NCBI GenBank assembly: GCA_963978545.1
Contig: OZ021730.1
Coordinates: 7,633,796 to 7,697,795, forward strand
Length of the DNA stretch: 64,000 bases
Reading direction: 5' to 3'
Source: Linyphia triangularis
Taxonomy: Eukaryota; Arthropoda; Arachnida; Araneae; Linyphiidae
The position numbers and the translations under genes are program-made. Under the pieces are notes generated by a model. The model did not search any database. It was not told where the DNA came from and saw nothing but the letters and a program-made list of their open reading frames with translations. Below, piece by piece: positions 50,794 to 62,101 of the stretch; the stretch's first letter is position 1, and each line of letters opens with the position of its first letter.

Positions 50794-51880
50794 ATGCCAA
50801 AGCCAAGGAGAACCAGAGGGCACCAGCCTGACCCTACTGTAGAACTAGGTGAGGAGTTGAGTGCCTCTTTGGGTAATATAGCCATGGCAGCTGAGGACCT
50901 GCCCATGCAGGAATACACACTTCCTAGCTACATTTCTGCTCCACAGAGGCTCCACCTAATGGACTCTGTCGAGGAATTTAGTGGGGAGTCTGAGGTAACA
51001 GTTAATGATTTTCTGGACCAGATACAGTTGTTAGGAAATCATGCGGGTTGGTCTGATGAGGACAAGCTACTTGTAGCCAAGATTAGGATTAAGGGGAGGG
51101 CTAAGAGCTTTGTAAATGGCAACCTGAGTCTTAAGCATGAGACCTCTTATACTGAGTTTAAGAGGAAACTTATGGAGAATTTCTCGGTCAAGGTGTCTAC
51201 ACATAAGTCCTTAAGACAACTACTTTTGGCCTATCAGCGTCCAACCGAGTCTGTTAGGAATTTTGCGTCCCGACTGGAGGCTTTGTCACATCACACCGTT
51301 ACAGAGAGCCTTCGTGATGATGCCACAGTCGATAAAGTTAGGCAAGAGCATTTGTTGCATGCCTTTTTGGCTGGTCTGAAACCAGAGATTCAGAGAGCTG
51401 TGGTCATCCAGAACCACCAATCGTTCAGTAAGGCGAGAGCTCAGGCTTCCCTTCAGGAGGAATTGCAGGAGCAGAGTGAGTCTGAACATTGCTCAGAGAG
51501 CCAGTACAGGGGTGGAACCAAATCTGGAAATTTCTAATGCCTTACAGGCACAAACTCAGATGATTTCTGATTTAACGGTTCAGATGCAACAGCTCACTGC
51601 TGAATTGAACAAGTTGAAACAAGAGAGGGGACCACCTAAACCAAAAAGGGATATTAGGTGCTTCCAATGTAACGAACTGGGACACTTTCGTAGGGACTGT
51701 AGGTCTGGCACAGGTCACAATCAGGGAACTTTCAACTCCTTTTCCTTCCCGCCACAGGCAGGTATCCCTAGACCCCCAGTTCCCCCCTTTTCCTACCCAC
51801 ACCAGGGACCACCACCTTTTCCCTATTTCTCAGGACCACCTCAGGAGGCTCATAATTCGCGTCGACCTCCTTTAAACTAA
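50794..51880 (+). pseudogene. gypsy gag (capsid and zinc knuckle), one frameshift
   Basis: Starts MPKPRRTRGHQPDPTVELGE. The capsid-like part has EEFSGESEVTVNDFLDQIQL and KIRIKGRAKSFVNGNLSL, typical of Ty3 Gag. The frame shifts by one somewhere in 51480-51537. The second frame has a coiled-coil-like QMISDLTVQMQQLTAELNKL and one CCHC knuckle CFQCNELGHFRRDC (about 51659). A proline-rich tail ends at TAA 51878-51880. The last sense codons are TTA AAC within TTTAAAC, a canonical -1 slippery site. Gag forms the particle and binds RNA. Confidence 0.85.
51871..51880 (+). promoter_or_regulatory. Programmed -1 frameshift site at the gag stop
   Basis: TTTAAAC (51871-51877) is read T-TTA-AAC in the gag frame, directly followed by TAA. 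Slipping back one base reads TTT-AAA then CTA, which is exactly the pol frame (CTA AAC CAG GGT). This is the X-XXY-YYZ form used by many retroelements. Confidence 0.8.
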
Positions 51881-54800
51881 ACCAGGGTTGTGAGAATTCA
51901 CCTTTCTACACAGTTGAACACCCGTCGGTGCCCCTCTGCCAAATTTCAGGGGTGGGTAATTTGCCTATCATAAAGGGCTTAATTTTGGGAAATAGAGTTA
52001 ACTTTTTGGTCGATTCAGGAGCGTCCGTCAACTTACTTGATAGAAAGTACCTGGCTTATTTTAGAGATCCCATTGTGGAATCTTGTAACTTAACAGTTTC
52101 AGGAGTTGCAAACTCCTTATTACACATTTTGGAAAAAATCACCTTGCCTGTCACTTTGGACAGTGAGACTATTTCTGTGGAATTCTTAATTTCCCCTACC
52201 TCAATCTCAAACAGGTATGGAGCCATTCTGGGAGTATCCTTTTTAAGAGATAATAGTGTTACCTTAGATTTTGAACAGGGTTACATGTTTACCACTAATT
52301 TGTTCTTGTCCTTCGAAAATCACTCTCCCAAAGCAAATATAAACAATCTCAGTGTAAACATCACTACTTTTTTTGGAACCTGTCATGTAAAACACATCCT
52401 GCCACCTCTTTCTGAGAATTTGGTTAAAATTAAGGTACCCATTACACCTTTGGACACTAACTTAATTTTGTTCGAACAACACCCTAACTTTTCAAACACT
52501 GATATTTTTGTTTCTAAGAGTGTGAACACATATAACCCCTCTGGAATTCACTACATTAAAATTCTAAACACATCTAGTGAACCTGTTCATTTAAATAAAG
52601 GTCTTAAACTTGTTATTGCTGAACCCATTCACACACAAACAACAACAATGCAATTTGTAAACAGTCTAAATACCATTGCTAGTGAACTAGATGATTCCTT
52701 CGAGGCATGGGGAGGTGATTTCAAATTAGATCACCTGCCTCCTAGTCAAAAACATACACTCACTAAGTTGCTTCAACAATATTCGCACATTTTTGCAAAG
52801 AAAGTACAGGATCTCTCAGGCTGTGATACTATTGAACATGAGATACACTTAACGGATAACATTCCAGTTAGAGTTAAACCCTACAAAACACCTTATCATT
52901 TAAGGGAAGAACTTAATAAACAAATAACAGAACTTTTGGAGGCTGGTATCATTACAGAAGGATTTTCCCCTTACTCAGCACCAGTGCTTTTGGTTAAGAA
53001 GGCTGATCAATCCGATTGGTGACTGATTTTAGGAAGTTAAATGAGAAGACTGTCCCTGATAACTTTCCCCTTCCAAACATGATCGAGTTAATAGATAACC
53101 TTTCTGGGGCCCATTTTTTTAGTACCATGGACCTTACGTCCGGGTTTTTTCAAATGAAATTGGCAGAGAGGGACACCTATAAGGCGGGGTTCTCGACTCA
53201 ACAATCGAGTTATAATTGGTTAAGAATGCCCTTTGGGTTGCGGAATGCTCCGAGCTCCTTTCAGAGACTAATGTCTGTCGTTTTATCAGGACTGGCTCCC
53301 TTGCAAATAGGTACATATATTGATGACATAGTCGTCGCTTCAAACTCATTCGAAGAGCATATACACAAACTTAAATTGGTTTTTGATAGGCTGGCTACCC
53401 ATAATCTTAAATTGAAACCCAGTAAGTGTTCCTTCGTACAAGACACCATCACTTATTTGGGATACAAGGTCACTCAGGGAGTGGTATCCCCTGACCCCTC
53501 TAACTTGAAGTCTGTTGAGAACATTCAATTACCCACAAATCGTAAACAAGTCAGACAATTTCTTGGACTCACTGGATTTTATCGTCGTTTTATTCAAAAT
53601 TATGCCAGCATTGCTCTTCCCCTCACTAACTTAACTAAGGATAATCACCCTTTTGTTGGGATGTTGCAGCTCAGGGTGCCTTTGACTCCTTGAGGGCGGA
53701 GTTACTTAGGGAACCCATTCTTAAATTACCGGATCTCACTAAGCCATTCTTTCTATGCACTGATGCTTCAAATTACGCTCTGGGAGCTTGTTTATGTCAA
53801 GAGTATGACGACTTCTTACATCCAATTGCGTTCGCCAGTAGGAAATTAAAAGACGCAGAGATTAGGTACAGTACAATTGAAAGAGAAGCTTTGGCTATCG
53901 TCTGGGCCACTGCTTATTTTCGACAATATTTGTTGGGAAGGGAATTCACCATTTATTGTGACCAGGCCTCGCTTTCACAGGTTTTAAAACTTAAGGATTC
54001 AACCTCTCGCATTGCACGTTGGATGGCAGCCCTAGGTCAATTTAATTATCACATTATTCATAAGCCAGGAAAATTAAATGTCACTGCTGATTTCTTTTCT
54101 CGTCCAATCAACACTGTCACTTTGGTAGAACATAATGTCGAACCTGTTTTGTTCAATGATATTGCTACCCATCAACTCACTGATCCAAATTGTTTGAAAC
54201 TCAAGCAACTTTTGGACGCCAATGTTAAGCCAAATCCGAAAAAGCTTAAATTCTATTTCCAAGAGAACGTTTTATTTTGCTCAAACTTAAAGCCCAAAAA
54301 CCGTTGGCAGAAAAATGAAAGAATTGTTGTTCCTGAAATTCTGAGAGCTCAAATTCTTAACTTAAGTCACGATTCCCTAGTCGCAGCACATTGTGGTTTC
54401 AGCCGAACGTTATCCAGAATTCAAAAGAGTTTTTATTGGCCTGGCATGTATGCCCAGATTAAAAATTATGTTGCCTCTTGTCATTCTTGTCTGCAAAGGA
54501 GAGGTCACCGACCTTCACAAAAGGCCCCTTTGGTAAGAATACCCATCACTAGCAGACCCTTTGAACGAGCGGCCATGGATTTCGTGGGCCCTCTTCCTTT
54601 AACCTTTTCCGGAAATCGCTACATTTTAGTAATAACCGATTATTTTACACGATACTCCGAAGCTTTTCCCCTCCCTGATGCCAAGAGCCACACTGTTGCT
54701 GCGACTCTCGAAAAATTCATTGCGACACATGGGGTGCCGGAGCAGTTGGTAACAGACAGGGGGTCAAATTTTTTGTCTGAAACTATGAAGGGTGTGTATA

Positions 54801-55525
54801 ATACGTTGGGAATTAGGAAACTGAACACGTCAAGCTATCACCCTCAGACTGACGGTGTCACTGAGCGCTTGAACGCTACCCTCATCAACTCACTGAGTCA
54901 CTTAGTAAATCACTCACACGACGACTGGGATAGGTTAATACCTTACGCCTTGTTGGCTCACAGAACAGCCAGACATGCCAGTACTGGCGAATCCCCAGCT
55001 TTTCTTTTGTATGGTAGGGATCTGACACTCCCCACCGATCTTTTATTGAACACTACCTTCAGGTCTTACGCGGACAGTCCAACTTATGCTACTGATTTGT
55101 GCATAAGGTTGCAGTCGGCTTTTCAAATTGTTAAAAGAAATTTGACCAATGCTGCTGAGAAGCAGGAAAATTTCAGGGCAAAAACGGCTGTTGTAAAGAA
55201 GATTGCAGTGGGAAGTTCTGTTTATTTACATACACCTGTTTTGGAAGCCGGTCAGGTTAAAAAGTTTGCAAAATTCAACAAGGGCCCCTTTCGAGTAATA
55301 AAGCAGGCCAGAAATGGAGTTAATTTTCAGCTGACAAAACCTGATGACCCTTCGGTTAAAATCTGGGCTCATGTCGACAGACTGACAGTGATTCCAGAAC
55401 GAACCATTTTCCCCTTTTTGGAGTTGGACAGAGACCTGAATGCCAGTGATTCTAGTGTAAACACCGATCATGACAACCCTTACAATTTGCGACCGAGACA
55501 CCAAGGTTTTGTTGTTCAGATTTAG
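51877..55525 (+). pseudogene. gypsy pol: protease, RT, RNase H, integrase; two frameshifts
   Basis: Pol entered by the -1 shift. Protease: FLVDSGASVNLLD (about 52010) and GAILGVSFLR. RT: VRVKPYKTPYHLREELNKQI, frameshift near 53016, then TDFRKLNEKTVPDNFPLP, FFSTMDLTSGFFQMKL, FGLRNAPSSFQRLM and catalytic YIDD (53320). Frameshift near 53658-53690 (one base short in FVWDVAAQGAFDSLRAE). RNase H: FFLCTDASNYALGACL. Integrase: HHCC-type zinc finger (SLVAAHCGFSRTL...CHSCLQRRG), DDE core (AMDFVGPLPL, LVTDRGSNFLS, GVTERLNATL), and a GPF module (KGPFRVIKQARNGVNFQL). The C-terminus ends NPYNLRPRHQG. Ty3/gypsy order (RT-RH-IN). All catalytic residues are present. Confidence 0.92.
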
Positions 55526-56972
55526 TTCGGGATTTGTAAATGTAATTCGTATAACCTGCGCTGCGGTAGATTAGTTTTTTTTTTTGTATTACAGAAAGTC
55601 TTATAATCAAAATTTTCTTCTCTGGTATTACTGATTTCTATTGTTGTTCTGAATGGGCAAAAATTTTTGCTTCTGTGTTAGCAGGAAACAATGTATGAGT
55701 TTATGTAACTTTGATTTTGGGGAATTACCTGAATTTCTTCTGTATAATTTCAATTCGAGTTTTTTTTTGAAAAAAGGAAAGGAAGGGAAGGGGAAGAGAG
55801 GAATAGCGGGTTAGGTTAACCTCCCCACCCTCGGTTCCCGGTTCATCGGTCACTTTTGGTGTTTTTTTTTATTAGTTAATTTTCTTTTCTCTTGGCCCTT
55901 TTGGTACCAATTTGCTGGTCAAAAAGGTTACCTTTAACTTTCTTACAGCTGTTCCCCCCTTTTCTTGTAAAAACCTAGTATTTTTTTTTAGTACACTACT
56001 TCTTGCCGGTGGATTGGGTCCTGATCGTGGCTCGGGGACACAATTGTTTATTTACTAATGTAATGTTATTGTTTGGATCTGCTGTTTCTGAATTTCCGTA
56101 TTGTTTTTGTTTTTCTTTCTTTTCGGGGTATTTACACCGAGTGGTTATAACTGCTCTAGTAACTTTTTATATTGGGATATTGTTCTGTTTTTGAAAAGGG
56201 ATATGTTTAGGAATGACTTCTTCCTTTGGTTGGGAAGTATTCTACAGGCGAAATTGCTATGTTGATCTTATTTAACCTATTTGATTTTGATTTTTTTTCA
56301 TTTCGAGTTTCTCTTTCTGTTTAGGTCTGAGAGTTGATTTTTTTTGGGGAGTTAAACTTTTCATTTTTTTTTTCTTTTACTGGGGGATGGACTCACTCTT
56401 GAATTTCTGTGTTTGGTGTTGTGCAATATTAATTGTAAAAATTTTCTCCTCTCGCCAAATTGGCGGGCTAAGTGTGTGCAATACTTTTTCATTTACCTAT
56501 ATTTTGTGCTGTTAACTAAATAATTGTTATACCTTGTGTTGCCTTTTTAGCCTTGGTTGTTGACATTCGATATCTGTTTACATTTTTGCGCCTTGTTTAC
56601 ATTGGATTCTATGTTCACATCTGGGTTGTTAAACCTCTTGTTTTGATTTCTTTGGATGTGGACAACTACTTCCATTCACTTATCAGTATTACTATTTTAT
56701 GCCTGCATTTACAAATGGTATTCAACTTGTTATTGTTTTTTTAACCAAAGATTTTTTTTAACCATTGCAATTTATTGCTTTTGTGCTTTTCCTTTTTAAT
56801 TACCTTAATGCCAGGCCTGAGTGTCTTTTCCCAGCTTGTGATTGTTTATTTCCTTATTGACATTTTTCTTTACTCTCTGTATGTTTAGAAAAAAAAAATT
56901 GTTTTTGCTGAGTACATACTTACAAAAAAAAATTCATTACGAATTTTTTTTTCTTGGGATGGTTGGAGGAGT
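55526..56972 (+). other. Long 3' noncoding region of the LTR element
   Basis: 1.45 kb, T-rich, no env or other frame. An internal purine tract GAAAGGAAGGGAAGGGGAAG lies at about 55777-55800. The bases just before the 3' LTR, GGGATGGTTGGAGGAGT, are the likely polypurine primer, though imperfect. Confidence 0.6.
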
Positions 56973-58867
56973 TGTTGTGATGATTTCACATCAATAACAA
57001 CGCTTCTTTATTGCGTTTTATATATATTTAATTAATTCCTTGCAAACTAGTATTAAAATTTATATTTAATATAACTGGGGCTAGTTAATTCATGAAAGTA
57101 TGTAAGTTTTGTGGAATTGATTCTTTTATTAAACAAGTTACGATAAAATGTAAAAATAACGCTTGGCCAGGGGATTTGGGAAATGGTTGGTTCCTTTTTA
57201 CGTATATTTCCCCCGATCTGCCCTTGTAGTTAGATTAGTTTCCCCACACAACGGAGTTGCATCGAGTTCTGAGAAAAAAAGCAGGGGGAATTTTCGAATT
57301 CTCCGGTCGCTCTTGGCTACGTGGACGTCTCTGATTGGTGCAGCGGGTTATGCGGGGCTGCAAAGCGTCTCGAGACATTCATTCTGTCTGGACTTTCTTG
57401 TGGTGGAAGGAGGTGTTTTGCGTGCGGGAAAAAGATGGGATGCTCGCATAAGTGACGAGAAAATGGCGCAGTGCCGCCATGTTGCGACGGGGCCACTGAA
57501 TAGCCAAAATGTCCACCAACTCGGCGATTCTTTTGTTCTGACGTAGATTCTCGCCATCAGTTCGACTTTGAGAAAATAGTTCCATATCCTCTTGAGAGTG
57601 CTACCGGATCTTCCAGCCCGATGGAGTGTCAAGAACATTCCTTTTCCGTGTCCTGCCTGATGGGGCGAATAGAATATAAATACATACAACTACATCCAGC
57701 CGTGGCGTCCTGAAGAGCATTCCTTTTCCGTGTCCTGCCTGATGGGGCGAATAGAATATAAATACATACAACTACATCGAGCCGTGGCGTCCTGAAGAGC
57801 ATTCCTTTTCCGTGTCCTGCCTGATGGGGCGAATAGAATATAAATACATACAACTACATCCAGCCGTGGCGTCCTGAAGAGCATTCCCTCTCCGTGTCCT
57901 GCCTGATGGTGCGAATAGAATATAAATACATCCAGCCTGTGGCGACCTCAAGAACATTCCTTTTCCGTGTCCTGCCTGATGGGGCGACTAGAATAAAAAT
58001 ACATCCAGCCCGTGCCGTCATCAAAATACATCCAGCCCGTGCCGTCATCAAAATACATCCAGCCCGTGCCGTCATCAAAATACATCCAGCCCGTGCCGTC
58101 ATCAAGATACATCCAGCTCATGCTGTCATCAAAATACATCCAGCCCGCACAGTCAACAAAATATATCCAGGTGATCCATCCCTCTAATACAGCCGGATAT
58201 CCCTGCCTCGGACTGTGCCTCAGGAGCCCTTAGCCCGTACAGCTTCTCCGGATACGTCTCAACGCTTAACTTAACAAGAACATTTTTAATAAGCCGAGTT
58301 CTGGACCCCTCTCATCCTGTTGATCCTTTCCTTGCCTCTTCACCATCCGTAGACGGAGCATGTCTACCACAGGTTCTTTTTGTTTACTTTATCGGCTAGA
58401 CTAACTAGCTTATTACCGTCCCTTTTTGGGAAGTTCTCATCTCACCTAATCCTAACCTTGGTGAACGAATCTTAATTTTGAGTCGGATCCTTTAAGAGGT
58501 CTAGTTATTCTGTCATTTCCCCTTTCTACTGGTCAAGTGTTGTTTCCCCCCTTTGAAACCCTTTTAATCAAGTGTTTTTTTGCTACTGCCTAGTTCTTAG
58601 GAAGTGTTGATTTAATATTCTATTTCAATAATGTAATTGTAATGAGTAAATATCTTTTGGTTTCTTGATAAAATTAAACTGGTTGCTCGCTTAACTCTTG
58701 ATGTTGGTGTGAATTTCTTACCTTCTTTTGGGGGGTATCTTGATCTTACGGGGTTTCTTTTCAGATTTGTGGTCAATAAGAGAATTTTAGGTGATAATTG
58801 GAAACACAACGCAACTGTACTTAATTGCTTAGGAACTATATTTATTAACTGGTAGAAAGCCAGAACA
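56973..58867 (+). repeat. 3' LTR (1895 bp)
   Basis: Same ends as the 5' LTR. 82-bp units start at 57659, 57741, 57823 and 57905, with the short unit at 57978; four exact 27-bp units run from 57996. Differences from the 5' LTR are a handful of substitutions, so the element is young. Confidence 0.95.
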
Positions 58868-58975
58868 TTAGACAAGCCAACATACATTTACAAACACCCA
58901 TGCCAACACGGGACTCGAACCCGCAACCTCGCGGTCTAGAAGCTAATACGCTAACCACTATACCGTTTGGTCGGC

Positions 58976-59241
58976 AATCCGAATGGGGAAAACAAGTGCC
59001 ATTTCTTTGCCTGAGATGACGAGAGTTTGGACGTGAGAGTCCGCTGTTGAAACAAAAGTGTCTTTCGATAGCAAACATCAAACGTAACAAGCAACTTCTC
59101 CTTCCGTACATCACGCCATGACACGCACCGAGCGAAACGACATCGGCATTTCTATTTTTTTAAATTGCAACTTAACTCCCATCATTACGTGAAACAACAA
59201 ACGCTTAAAACTCTTTTTTTTTCTTCTTTTCTTTATGGACA
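58976..59241. other. No gene seen; ends in acceptor-like tract
   Basis: Runs into a long T/C tract and TATGGACAG at 59241, which looks like a 3' splice site. Confidence 0.4.
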
Positions 59242-59637
59242 GGTCTTCTCCACTGCATTGAGTATGTTGTTAGTTTGCAAGAGCACGATGGCCAATTCGT
59301 TAAAATATGGTTTGCAGATGTGAACAAGTCTCGCATTGCCGAAGCCATTATATTGCCTTCCCACATTCAGGAACCGAAAGTGAACAATTTCTCCGACGTG
59401 AGAAATGGAAGTCTGCATTGGTTGGCTCCCAGTCAAGTGGGACTGTGGATGCATTGGCTTGTGAGACAGTGGACAGAAGGAAAGTTGGATTTTATCGGTG
59501 TGTTAGGAGAAAGGAGTTTGAATTACTTATACCCTCACACTTCTTCTTATTGCCAAGTCTTGAATCTCGAAAAGAAATTTTTTCATCCAGACGACCTGTC
59601 GTATGCTACAGCCCCGCCAGAGTGCGGTTGCAAATAA
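59242..59637 (+). CDS. Exon-like frame of unknown family
   Basis: After the acceptor-like TTTATGGACAG the frame reads LLHCIEYVVSLQEHDGQFVK then IWFADVNKSRIAEAIILPSH and continues open to a TAA at about 59637 (RNGSLHWLAPSQVGLWMHWL, ECGCK). Another frame (59307-59732) is also open and overlaps. The first 25 residues look protein-like, but I do not recognise a family. It may be a transposon exon. Confidence 0.3.
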   Translation, partial: GLLHCIEYVVSLQEHDGQFVKIWFADVNKSRIAEAIILPSHIQEPKVNNFSDVRNGSLHWLAPSQVGLWMHWLVRQWTEGKLDFIGVLGERSLNYLYPHTSSYCQVLNLEKKFFHPDDLSYATAPPECGCK

Positions 59638-59732
59638 GGCCACTGTTGCGATTTGTTCAACTTATGCAGAAAAGAGCTTACCCGTTAGAAGATAGACATT
59701 TTGGTTGGTTGTGGAAAGAACATAACGAGTAA

Positions 59733-60679
59733 AACAGTGACATATACTTGTAATTCCTGAAGACATTTTGATTTTATTTGATGAATATTCTTAACATTTA
59801 AATAAAATAAATTCGTTAAATTCCTTTGTATTTTATTAGTAAATATCTTCTGCATTACAATTGTCATAAATATCTAACATCTAAAAGTTCACTTATCAAC
59901 ATAATTTACCACCATGTTGTTGCCGTTATGGGATGTTTTCAGTCGGATTTTGGTTAACTTAATAAATCTATTATATCTCTTTTTTAGGATGTGTCCAGTA
60001 CAAAATCAAATGTAAGAAGTCAATCTAATGTGAAACACCTACGTATATCTTTAGGTGTGTTGTGTGGCAACGCGTTGACCAATATTGGTACTATTACGTT
60101 ATATTCATGCCAATTGGCGATAATTTTTCATTCGGGGAACAATTTGGCAGATAACACTAATGTTTCAATGCTTGTTAATTTTTCTCTTAATTCAGATTTT
60201 GTTTTATTTTAAAACAAAAATTAAGAACTTGGTACATTATATTTTCATGATTTTTTTAAAGCAGAAGTTAGAGCTGCACAATAGACACCAGACATATTTT
60301 GAAATTATTGCTATGTTTACAAAATTTTAAATGGTTAAATTTTTCTAGCTGGATTAATTAAAATTATGAGTCCCCACTCAAAAATTCCATACTCAAATGT
60401 CTGATGTTATACTTAAAAACTTCATAAGCTTCTTGGTATCATCTTAAGATATGTTACTATACTTGAATTTTTTTAAAAAGAAAACAAACTACTTTAATTT
60501 ATAGTATTTTAAAACTTCAATTTTGTATGTGTCCTATCTGTGTCTCATGAATGTTAACCAAGGAGCATTACTGCTTCTATTTCATTTAATATTTGCTTTC
60601 GTATGCCAACAAAGCTGAAGGAAGATATATTTATTGCTTTCATACGCCTGGTGCATGTTTACTAACAATTAACCACTGT
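59733..60679. other. No supported gene; AT-rich spacer
   Basis: A 73-codon frame at 59991-60212 follows an acceptor-like TTTTTTAG but has no signature. Confidence 0.45.
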
Positions 60680-60841
60680 CTTAACTACAAGACAAAACAA
60701 CGCGAGTTATTCAACTTGTTTACCAAGAATCTAGAAATATCTATGTAGATAAATCAAAAATTGAATTTGATAAAAGTTGCTTTAACTTTCCGGATCCATA
60801 TGTAATCCCAAGAGAAAAATGGATGTTGGATCATAAAACAT

Positions 60842-61510
60842 AAGGGCGGATTGACAGCGTCCAACTTTGGAGCAGTTTTAAAATGGAACGATGAGTTTGC
60901 GGGAAAATGTTTGCTACCACAATCTTTAAGCGTCACAGCCATCAAGTGGGGGAGAGAGAAATAGAAAGTCGCTTTGGCAGCTTATTTAGAGATGGCAAAC
61001 AAAACACATGCAATGTTTCAATATAACCCAGCTGGGTTGCATGTTCAACGAAATGACCCTCATTTAGGAGCATCCCTAGATGTGAAAATAAATTGTCAAT
61101 GCTGTGTTGAGGGTTGGTTGGTTGTATTCAGATTATCTGGCGCCGTCAGCAACACGAGGGCTATAATGCGCCGAAACTTTCGTCATTAGACAAGCCAACA
61201 TACATTTACAAACACCACATATTACTAACACGGGACTCGAACCCGCAACCTCGCGGTCTAGAAGCCAGCACGCTAACCACTATACCGGCTGTGGTGAGGG
61301 TGTCCTGGAAATTAAATGCCCATACAGTCACAGAGAATGTGACCCTAAAATAATTTCCTCTGTAGACAAAGCTTTCTGCTTGGATGAAAGCAATGATTTA
61401 AAGGACACCCACTGCTATTATAGTCAAGTGCAAGGACAAATGGTCTTATGCAATGTTGCATATTGTTATTTGGACAACAAAAAAAGGTTTTCTCACAAGA
61501 AGAGTTTTTA
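60842..61510 (+). pseudogene. YqaJ-type nuclease relic, split by SINE-A
   Basis: A second relic of the YqaJ/PD-(D/E)XK nuclease type seen at 2.2-2.9 kb. It reads GGLTASNFGAVLKWNDEF, VTAIKWGREIE, a stop, VALAAYLEMANKTH, HLGASLDVKINCQCC; then the SINE; then GEGVLEIKCPYSHRECDPKI and HCYYSQVQGQMVLCNVAYCY. E-I-K is kept, but the upstream metal-binding D region reads GASLDV where GASPDG is usual. Stops and frameshifts are present. Unlike the first locus, no SWIM finger is visible here. Confidence 0.7.
61101..61300 (-). repeat. SINE-A copy with 13-bp TSD in YqaJ relic
   Basis: Copy at 61114-61287 between GCTGTGTTGAGGG (61101-61113) and GCTGTGGTGAGGG (61288-61300). The head is short by about ten bases. 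Confidence 0.92.
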
Positions 61511-61562
61511 AAGATTCTGCTTTTTGGAATAGCAAACGCTATCAATTGAGATACCTTCCATT

Positions 61563-61751
61563 GTGGATATTAAAAATGAACAACATAACACAAAGTTTGG
61601 GATTAAACAACTTTTTACAACGGTTTTCCATCCCCAGTTGAACGCAGTTAATGAGAATTTACATAAAAGTTTGGCAATATATGCTAGAAATAACTGGTTG
61701 GGACCAAGCGAGGCCGTGCGCGAAAAACCAAGTGTCTTGCTAGATGCTTAG
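61563..61751 (+). pseudogene. Retroelement integrase fragment
   Basis: The frame reads KFGIKQLFTTVFHPQLNAVN then ENLHKSLAIYARNNW. This resembles the integrase core stretch L-G-I-x...T-x-x-H-P-Q-x-N-x-x-x-E-x-x-x-x-x-L, with N where the catalytic E-R usually stands. Only this block is visible. It ends at a TAG next to the 32-bp LINE tail. Confidence 0.5.
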
Positions 61752-61796
61752 TTGGTTGGTTAGAGTTTAACGGCGCAAGGGCAGCTAGATGCTTAG
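61739..61796 (-). mobile_element. 32-bp LINE 3'-tail insertion with 13-bp TSD
   Basis: The insert at 61752-61783 (TTGGTTGGTTAGAGTTTAAC then GGCGCAAGGGCA) lies between GCTAGATGCTTAG repeats (61739-61751 and 61784-61796). It contains only the AACC end and one arm of the hairpin. Confidence 0.88.
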
Positions 61797-62003
61797 TTTC
61801 ACGAGCGGAGTGTTAGAGTTGTCACAGAGTATATAGCTTACGCATACAGAGGTGACAGATCGGGATTTTGTGACGTGAATGCAGCGCCTCCTATGACTAA
61901 CAGAGGAACTAACTGTGCGTTAGACATGACGTCGCTATTTCATTTTTTAGGAAGACGTCTTGTGCAATTTTTGCCTCTGTTTTTTCACTGATTTTTTTTA
62001 ACA

Positions 62004-62101
62004 ATGGCTAGTTTCTTAAAACCAAAGTGCTTCGAACCAAGTGTATTGCCTGCGGATCTACAACTGAAAAACTTTTTTTATGTTCCAAAGGATGAGGAAA
62101 G
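62004..62101 (+). CDS. Possible first coding exon, unknown
   Basis: ATG at 62004: MASFLKPKCFEPSVLPADLQ, then LKNFFYVPKDEER with a donor-like AG-GTTAGTGG at 62101. Balanced composition in an AT-rich setting. No partner exon or family recognised. Confidence 0.25.

Larger units (their letters stand above)
48353..58871 (+). mobile_element. Complete Ty3/gypsy LTR retrotransposon
   Basis: Element at 48357-58867 with 4-bp TSD TTAG (48353-48356 and 58868-58871). LTRs begin TGTTGTG and end CARAACA. The order is gag, protease, RT, RNase H, integrase, then 1.45 kb without a gene. No env and no chromodomain. Gag and Pol each carry frameshifts, so this copy looks recently inactivated while its LTRs remain nearly identical. 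Confidence 0.95.
48286..58975 (-). repeat. SINE-A copy split by the LTR retrotransposon
   Basis: The tail half (48286-48356, ending CATTCGTCATTAG) and the head half (58868-58975, starting TTAGACAAGCC and ending TTTGGTCGGC) together make one full SINE-A when one TTAG is removed. Confidence 0.95.

Noticed and set aside
59307..59732. 141-codon overlapping frame
   Set aside because: Overlaps another open frame on the same strand; neither has a signature, and I kept only the one that follows a splice-acceptor-like site, at low confidence.
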